Below are positions 6,828 through 10,563 of a stretch of DNA of 10,563 bases, in pieces. The stretch is from DATFMP01 sp041477795 (GTDB lineage Bacteria > SAR324 > JACQKK01): the NCBI GenBank assembly GCA_041477795.1, contig JBGOUY010000147.1, positions 1 to 10,563 on the forward strand, given 5' to 3'. Each line of letters opens with the position of its first letter. Position 1 is the first letter of the stretch. The position numbers and the translations under genes are program-made. The notes under the pieces are model-generated. The model did no database searches. It was given only the letters and a program-made list of their open reading frames with translations, and was not told the DNA's origin.

Positions 6828-7754
6828 CTATTCGGGCTTGAGCTGCAGATTGTTCAACAGGTTGTAGGTGATCGTCCTGAGATTGCGGGCGCTCTTGCTG
6901 TTGTCTCCGTTCAATGTAATGGGCTGCCTCTTCCGAATGGATTGCCAAACCTGGTCGTCGTTTTCAAGGTAGCCGAGGAAATCCACCTTGATTCCGAAGA
7001 ACTTCTCGCAGGCCGCCTGCATGGAGTAGCCCACCCGCACGTCGCTCAGCGAGCGCACCTGGTTGAGCACGATGGCGGGGCGGAACTTGGCCATGGATTC
7101 CTCCAGGTGCGCGCCCAGCCGGCGGTCCATGCGGTGCACGTGATCGATCAGGTCCACCGGCGAGCGGATGCCCAGGTCGTTCTTGCGGTCCATCGCCTTT
7201 TCGATCACCATGCGCACCTGCGGATCCTGGGTGAGCATCTTGAGCCGGCGGAACAACGCGCTCTTGATGAAGCGATAGGCATTCTCGATGGAGGTGGGCT
7301 CGGGCACCACCATCAGCACGCCCCGGTCCGCGAGCAGGAAGAAGTCCAGCGTGTTGTTCGTCGTGCCCGCGCCCAGGTCCAGGATGATGTAGTTGACGTT
7401 CAGGCTTTCGATCGCCCGCAGCAGGCGCACCTTCTGGCTGTACTTGGGATTGGCGATGCCCAGGAAGTCCTGCGCCCCGCTGATGAGCAGCAGGTTGTCC
7501 AGGGACGTGCGCAGGACGACGTCCTCGATGCGCACGTGGGTGCCGTTGACGAAGTCGGACAGGGTCACTTCCGGGGCCGGCACGCCCAGGCAGGTGTGCA
7601 GGTTGGCCCCGCCCAGGTCGGCATCGACCAGGATGGTCTTCTTCTGGGCCTTGGCCAGGATGATGCCCAAGTTGCTGGCGAAGAAGCTCTTGCCGACGCC
7701 CCCCTTGCCGCCGCCGATGGCGATGATTTCCTTGTCGCGGAGAATCTGGCCCAC
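6828..7754 (-). CDS. MinD/FlhG-like P-loop ATPase (ParA/MinD superfamily)
   Basis: A dimerising ATPase of the deviant Walker A class used for positioning flagella, division sites, chemosensory arrays or plasmids. It has 308 residues. The deviant Walker A is GGGKGGVGKS (14-23), with signature K17 and catalytic-loop K22. Switch I (A') is VDADLGGANLH (43-53), with D44 and D46. Walker B is IILDLGAGTTNNT, with D126. MVVPEPTSIENAYRFIK follows the FlhG/YlxH pattern. The C terminus (about 285-303) may form an amphipathic membrane helix, as in MinD. The start is GTG at 7754, with AGGGTGA a few bases upstream. No flhF, fliA or minC is in view, so calling it flagellar FlhG is not justified. The gene directly downstream encodes the J-like/HTH protein, and the two are probably one operon; FlhG relatives such as FleN bind DNA-binding partners, so a similar ATPase-HTH complex is plausible (inference). 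Confidence 0.9.
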   Translation of the reverse strand: MGQILRDKEIIAIGGGKGGVGKSFFASNLGIILAKAQKKTILVDADLGGANLHTCLGVPAPEVTLSDFVNGTHVRIEDVVLRTSLDNLLLISGAQDFLGIANPKYSQKVRLLRAIESLNVNYIILDLGAGTTNNTLDFFLLADRGVLMVVPEPTSIENAYRFIKSALFRRLKMLTQDPQVRMVIEKAMDRKNDLGIRSPVDLIDHVHRMDRRLGAHLEESMAKFRPAIVLNQVRSLSDVRVGYSMQAACEKFFGIKVDFLGYLENDDQVWQSIRKRQPITLNGDNSKSARNLRTITYNLLNNLQLKPE

Positions 7755-7974
7755 GGCTCACCCTGCCCCATTGGTGTGCGATGGCTGCGCGGCGCAGGGG
7801 GCGCAGGGTCGTCACCCCACGCAGTCCTGCCTCGCCGGCCCGGCGGCAGCCGGATCGCGCTGTCCCTGCGCCCGGAGGCGCCGCGACGCCCGGCGCTCCG
7901 CCCTCAACAAAGCAAGAACCCGACCATCCCGGGTCAGGACAGACACTGGGTCCAATCCTTGGACGGCATGCGGA
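7755..7974. other. Intergenic stretch between lptG-like gene and MinD-like ATPase gene
   Basis: 220 nt, GC-rich. It contains a perfect small hairpin GTCCAA-TCC-TTGGAC at 7950-7964, ten bases past the lptG-like stop, and a second hairpin at 7918-7934 with a T-rich tail on the minus strand. Any promoter for the ATPase operon should lie at about 7770-7910, but no recognisable -35/-10 pair was found. Confidence 0.45.
7905..7935 (-). terminator. Weak candidate terminator after the lptG-like gene
   Basis: On the minus strand, ACCCG (7934-7930) pairs with CGGGT (7922-7918) across a seven-base loop, with one extra G-T wobble pair. The tail reads TTCTTGCTTTGTTG. It lies about 40 nt downstream of the stop at 7975. 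The stem is short, so termination would be inefficient. Confidence 0.33.
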
Positions 7975-9021
7975 CTAGCGGACGCGCCACACCATCGCGC
8001 ATCCGAGAGCGAAGTAAACGGCGTTGACCGACCAGGTCGCCACAACCGGCGCGAGAAAGCCGCCTTTGCCCAGCGTGAATACGATTTCCGTGGCGATCAT
8101 GAACAACAGGCCGCCGAGGATTCCCACCAAGATCTCCCCGGAGGCACGTCCCCTGCGAAAATGGGCCTGGGCCAGTGGAGTGCCGAACCAGACCAATACG
8201 AATGGCGCAAACATTGCCGCAGTTTTTTGATACCATTCTACGGCATAAAGCTCAACCGGGCGGCCCTGACTTTCAAGTTGACGAATCTTGTCGGACAGTT
8301 CAAAAAAAGGCAGGTGATGGGCGTCCAGCGTGTCCTGCTCAAATAGGTCGGGAAACTCCTCCCTGGGGCGATCGAGGGACTTCTGCCGCTCGAGCACCCA
8401 GCCGCTCGGTTCCAGGTGGCGGGTGACCACGTCGTGCAGGAGCCAACGACCCGTTTCGTCCCGGTCGACACGCGCGACGCGCTCCATGCGATGGAGGTGA
8501 AAGGGCGAGGGCGCCCACTGGAAGATGCGCACGTCGGTGACGCGGGCGCGTTCCGCACTGATCTGGCGAGCATAGATGATCTGATCGCGCAGGATGGTCC
8601 ACTGGTAGGAGAGGCGGGGGCCCGCGGCAGACAGGTCGCCGCGCTGCAGGATGCGGTACAGGTAGTTCTGGTTGGCGTAGTCAAGCGCGGCGATGAAGAT
8701 CAGGACGAAGCCGATCGGCCGCAACTGCCGGAACAGCCCCACTCCCACGCTCTGCATCGCGACCAGCTCGGAGGAGCGACCCAGGCTGTTGAACGTGAAC
8801 AGCGTGGCCAGCAGCGCCGTCATGGGGATCAGCAGGTCCAGGATGTTCGGAATCGAGCGCACCGTGTCTTCGGCGAACTGTTCCAGCCCGGCGCGGCTCG
8901 AAAAGACGGTGTCCAGGTTGCCGAACAGGTTGGCGATGATCACCAGCAGCAGCAGCGCCAGCAGGGACAGGGACCAGAACTTCAGGAACGTCGCGGCGAT
9001 ATAGCGGGACAGCAGTTTCAT
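7975..9021 (-). CDS. lptG: LptG-like LPS export permease (YjgP/YjgQ family)
   Basis: An inner-membrane component of the LptB2FG ABC transporter, which extracts lipopolysaccharide from the inner membrane and feeds it to LptC/LptA. It has 348 residues. Six hydrophobic segments are visible (about 12-33, 57-79, 100-118, 263-285, 298-317, 325-345). A periplasmic jellyroll-type domain lies between the third and fourth (about 120-262). The family coupling motif is clear: IPMTALLATLFTFNSLGRSSELVAM at about 65-89, followed by GVGLFRQ. LptG is preferred over LptF by the resemblance of this motif and of the segment before the fourth membrane helix (LSDKIRQLESQG), but the assignment is by eye. The ATG at 9021 places MKLLSRYIAATFLKF at the start, typical of the family. 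It is usually encoded beside lptF; here the upstream neighbour is a divergent receiver-like gene and the downstream one is the MinD-like ATPase, so its partner must be elsewhere. Confidence 0.9.
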   Translation of the reverse strand: MKLLSRYIAATFLKFWSLSLLALLLLVIIANLFGNLDTVFSSRAGLEQFAEDTVRSIPNILDLLIPMTALLATLFTFNSLGRSSELVAMQSVGVGLFRQLRPIGFVLIFIAALDYANQNYLYRILQRGDLSAAGPRLSYQWTILRDQIIYARQISAERARVTDVRIFQWAPSPFHLHRMERVARVDRDETGRWLLHDVVTRHLEPSGWVLERQKSLDRPREEFPDLFEQDTLDAHHLPFFELSDKIRQLESQGRPVELYAVEWYQKTAAMFAPFVLVWFGTPLAQAHFRRGRASGEILVGILGGLLFMIATEIVFTLGKGGFLAPVVATWSVNAVYFALGCAMVWRVR

Positions 9022-9148
9022 CGTTCAACCAGCAGGGCGGCGCAGGAGGGGTCCGCACGTCCCATCAGGGAGGGGTCGGGCAGGCGGTGCCGGCTAAGCC
9101 TCCGCTACGGCGGGCGTTTCCACCGACCGGTCTTAAGAGGCGCAGGGC
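9022..9148. promoter_or_regulatory. Divergent intergenic region (lptG-like / receiver-like genes)
   Basis: 127 nt between divergent start codons, so promoters in both directions are expected here. It contains the 8-bp palindrome GACCGGTC at 9125-9132, directly followed by CTTAAG, and a small hairpin-prone stretch near 9099-9117. No convincing -35/-10 pair is visible in either direction. Confidence 0.4.
9135..9140 (+). promoter_or_regulatory. Ribosome binding site of the receiver-like gene
   Basis: AAGAGG eight bases before the ATG at 9149. It supports that start, which begins exactly at the first beta strand of the receiver fold. Confidence 0.55.
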
Positions 9149-10563
9149 ATGAACAAATCCATTCTCGTGCTGGACGAAAATTCGGTCATCCATGGCCTGG
9201 TAACATCGGCGCTGGAGACGGAAGGGCTGACCCTGCACCACGAGTTCAACCCCGGCCGGTACGTGGAGCGGGCCAACTCCCTTATGCCGGATTTGATCCT
9301 GCTGGGCAATTCGGAGCGCGACCCGGACTACGATGTCTGCCGCAGCCTGAAGGCCTCCAGGCAGTTGGCCAGAGTGCCCATGGTGCTGCTGACCAGCTCC
9401 AAGGAGCGCATCACGCACGATACCCTGGCGCGCCTGCGCGTGGACGGCGTGGTGCGCAAGCCCTTCGAGGCGAGCGACCTGCAGCAGCAGGTGAGCAAGC
9501 ACCTCAACGTGGCGGACCTGATTGGCTCGGCCTACGAGTACCGCCGCTCGCAATCCACGGCCGAGGACGAGGCCAATCCGCTGGCCAATCTGGACGTGCT
9601 GGACGACGAGGTGCTGGGCATGCTGCGCGGCACGGCGCCCCCCCTGCGCGAGGACAACGGCGGCGAGCCCAGCGCCGGCGCGCCGGTGGTGGATGACGAG
9701 GTGCTGGCCGAGACGCTGCAGCCCGAGCGCGCCTTCGAGCGCATCGAGGCCGAAGCGCCGGCCCCGCCCCGCCCGCGCTTCGATTCCCTGGAAACCCTGG
9801 AGGGCGAGTTCCCCAGCGAGACGCTGGAACTGCCGGAGAGCGAGGCGGAGCTGGAGGAGCTGGGCGCCGCGGACGTGCTGGACGAGGAAACCGCCGAGGA
9901 GGCGGTGCTCGAGCCGCAGGGCTTCGACCAGGAGCTGGATGCCGGCGCGGCCGGGCGTCCCGGCGCCGGCAGGCTGGACGACATCGAGGTGGAGCTGCCC
10001 GGCGCTACGGCGGAGCTGCCCGCCATGGAGCGCGCGCTGCGCGCAGGCTCGGTGGACCTGTTCGAGTCGGATCTGGCGGGCGATGCCGCACCCGCGGCAA
10101 CCGACGGCAGCTTCGAGGAAAGCATCCCGCTCTCCGTGCGCCGCATGATGGAGCTCAAGCCGGTCTTCACCATGACCCAGGAGCAGAGCGCCGCGGAGGA
10201 GGACGTGCTGGAGCCGTTCGACTTCGAGCCGGACAGCGCGGAGGTGCGGGCCATCCAGAACGAGCTGGACTCCATGGAGGACGTGGACCTGGATGTGGAG
10301 GGCGAGGGCGTGCAGGAGCAGGAGTTGGCCTTCGCCAGCGAGCAGGACGTGCAGGCCATGGAGGACGAGCTGGAACCGCCGGAAGAGTTCGACCTGATGG
10401 GCAAGGCCGAGCCGGCCCCTGCGCAGCCCCGGGCCACCGCGCAGCCCCGGGCCACTGAGCCACCCCGGACCACCGCACAACCCCGGGCCACTGAGCCGCC
10501 CCGGGCCACCGCGCCCGAGCCAAAGCCCGTCGCCCCCGAGGAAGCCGCCGGAGAGGGCGAGGA
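9149..10563 (+). CDS. Pseudo-receiver protein with long acidic, proline-rich tail (3' end outside window)
   Basis: 471 residues are visible with no stop. Residues 4-118 have the CheY-like receiver fold: ILVLDEN (acidic pair D9/E10), PDLILLG, CRSLK, VPMVLLTSS (T82) and VVRKPF (K104). The phospho-acceptor position is G53 instead of Asp, within LILLGNSERD, so it should not be phosphorylated at the usual site. After residue 130 the chain becomes low-complexity and dominated by Glu, Asp, Ala, Leu and Pro, with recurring short acidic motifs such as DDEVL at 152-156 and 182-186. Five proline-rich hexapeptides follow at residues 427-456. No DNA-binding or enzymatic output domain is visible before the edge. 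Receiver plus acidic, proline-rich tail recalls the layout of polarity regulators such as Myxococcus RomR, and pseudo-receivers such as FrzS and AglZ; homology is not shown. Codon use and GC content resemble the neighbours. The function is unknown. Confidence 0.8.
   Translation, partial: MNKSILVLDENSVIHGLVTSALETEGLTLHHEFNPGRYVERANSLMPDLILLGNSERDPDYDVCRSLKASRQLARVPMVLLTSSKERITHDTLARLRVDGVVRKPFEASDLQQQVSKHLNVADLIGSAYEYRRSQSTAEDEANPLANLDVLDDEVLGMLRGTAPPLREDNGGEPSAGAPVVDDEVLAETLQPERAFERIEAEAPAPPRPRFDSLETLEGEFPSETLELPESEAELEELGAADVLDEETAEEAVLEPQGFDQELDAGAAGRPGAGRLDDIEVELPGATAELPAMERALRAGSVDLFESDLAGDAAPAATDGSFEESIPLSVRRMMELKPVFTMTQEQSAAEEDVLEPFDFEPDSAEVRAIQNELDSMEDVDLDVEGEGVQEQELAFASEQDVQAMEDELEPPEEFDLMGKAEPAPAQPRATAQPRATEPPRTTAQPRATEPPRATAPEPKPVAPEEAAGEGE
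10427..10516 (+). repeat. Five tandem 18-bp units coding proline-rich hexapeptides
   Basis: In-frame units at 10427, 10445, 10463, 10481 and 10499 code for PRATAQ, PRATEP, PRTTAQ, PRATEP and PRATAP. The alternation of -AQ and -EP endings suggests expansion by 36-bp double units. All units start CCCCGG. The array lies in the disordered tail of the receiver-like protein, so length changes would keep the frame. Confidence 0.85.

Noticed and set aside
4517..6841. Plus-strand open frame of 774 codons
   Set aside because: Antisense to the CoA-transferase and J-like/HTH genes. Low-complexity Arg/Gln/His/Gly composition; a GC-driven shadow.
6828..7754. Naming the ATPase flhG or minD
   Set aside because: No flagellar or min genes are in view, and the partner gene is different, so only a superfamily-level name is supported.
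6762..8027. Plus-strand open frame of 421 codons
   Set aside because: Antisense to the MinD-like ATPase, which has all Walker motifs. The product has no known motif.
9065..10480. Minus-strand open frame of 471 codons opposite the receiver-like gene
   Set aside because: Leu/His/Gly/Arg-rich without domain signatures. The plus-strand frame has a receiver fold, a ribosome binding site and a sensible start.
10427..10516. Possible CRISPR-like array
   Set aside because: Contiguous 18-bp units without spacers, in frame within a coding region; a protein repeat.

Overview
The window is very GC-rich, apart from a few short AT-richer spots. It holds seven complete genes and one 5'-complete gene on the minus strand, all in the same direction, plus one divergent plus-strand gene that runs off the right edge. 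An LptG-type lipopolysaccharide permease points to a Gram-negative cell with an outer membrane. An ETF linked to a membrane Fe-S oxidoreductase, a MinD/FlhG-type ATPase, and a J-like/RodZ-type HTH protein together suggest a deltaproteobacterium-like lineage (Desulfobacterota, Myxococcota or a relative). That placement is an inference from gene content; no rRNA or ribosomal protein marker is present.

Region by region, following minus-strand transcription from right to left. (1) 9021-7975: an LptG-like permease with six membrane segments and a periplasmic domain, followed by a weak candidate terminator. (2) 7754-5921: a MinD/FlhG-like P-loop ATPase and then a two-domain protein, 52 nt apart. 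The second protein has a J-like domain that has lost HPD, an Arg/Pro/Glu-rich linker and a RodZ-type HTH. (3) 5632-3616: a family III (CaiB/BaiF) CoA-transferase whose stop overlaps the GTG start of a CPBP intramembrane protease by 8 nt. (4) 3414 to the left edge: etfB (TTG start with a strong ribosome binding site), etfA, and a membrane-anchored HdrD-like Fe-S oxidoreductase truncated by the window edge. Together region 4 forms an ETF-to-quinone electron-transfer module. (5) 9149 to the right edge, plus strand: a receiver-like protein whose phospho-acceptor aspartate is replaced by glycine. A very long acidic tail and a 5 x 18 bp proline-rich tandem repeat follow.

How the genes may work together: the CoA-transferase would activate or recycle an acyl-CoA. 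Acyl-CoA dehydrogenases, not in this window, would reduce EtfAB. The Fe-S oxidoreductase would pass those electrons through [4Fe-4S] clusters and hemes b to menaquinone. The MinD-like ATPase and the J/HTH protein look like a functional pair, possibly for spatial organisation or regulation.

Points that deserve a second look are the J-like/HTH plus ATPase pair, the degenerate receiver with its acidic tail, and a terminator-like hairpin with a U8 tract between etfB and etfA. No RNA gene, CRISPR array, insertion sequence or integrase was seen.
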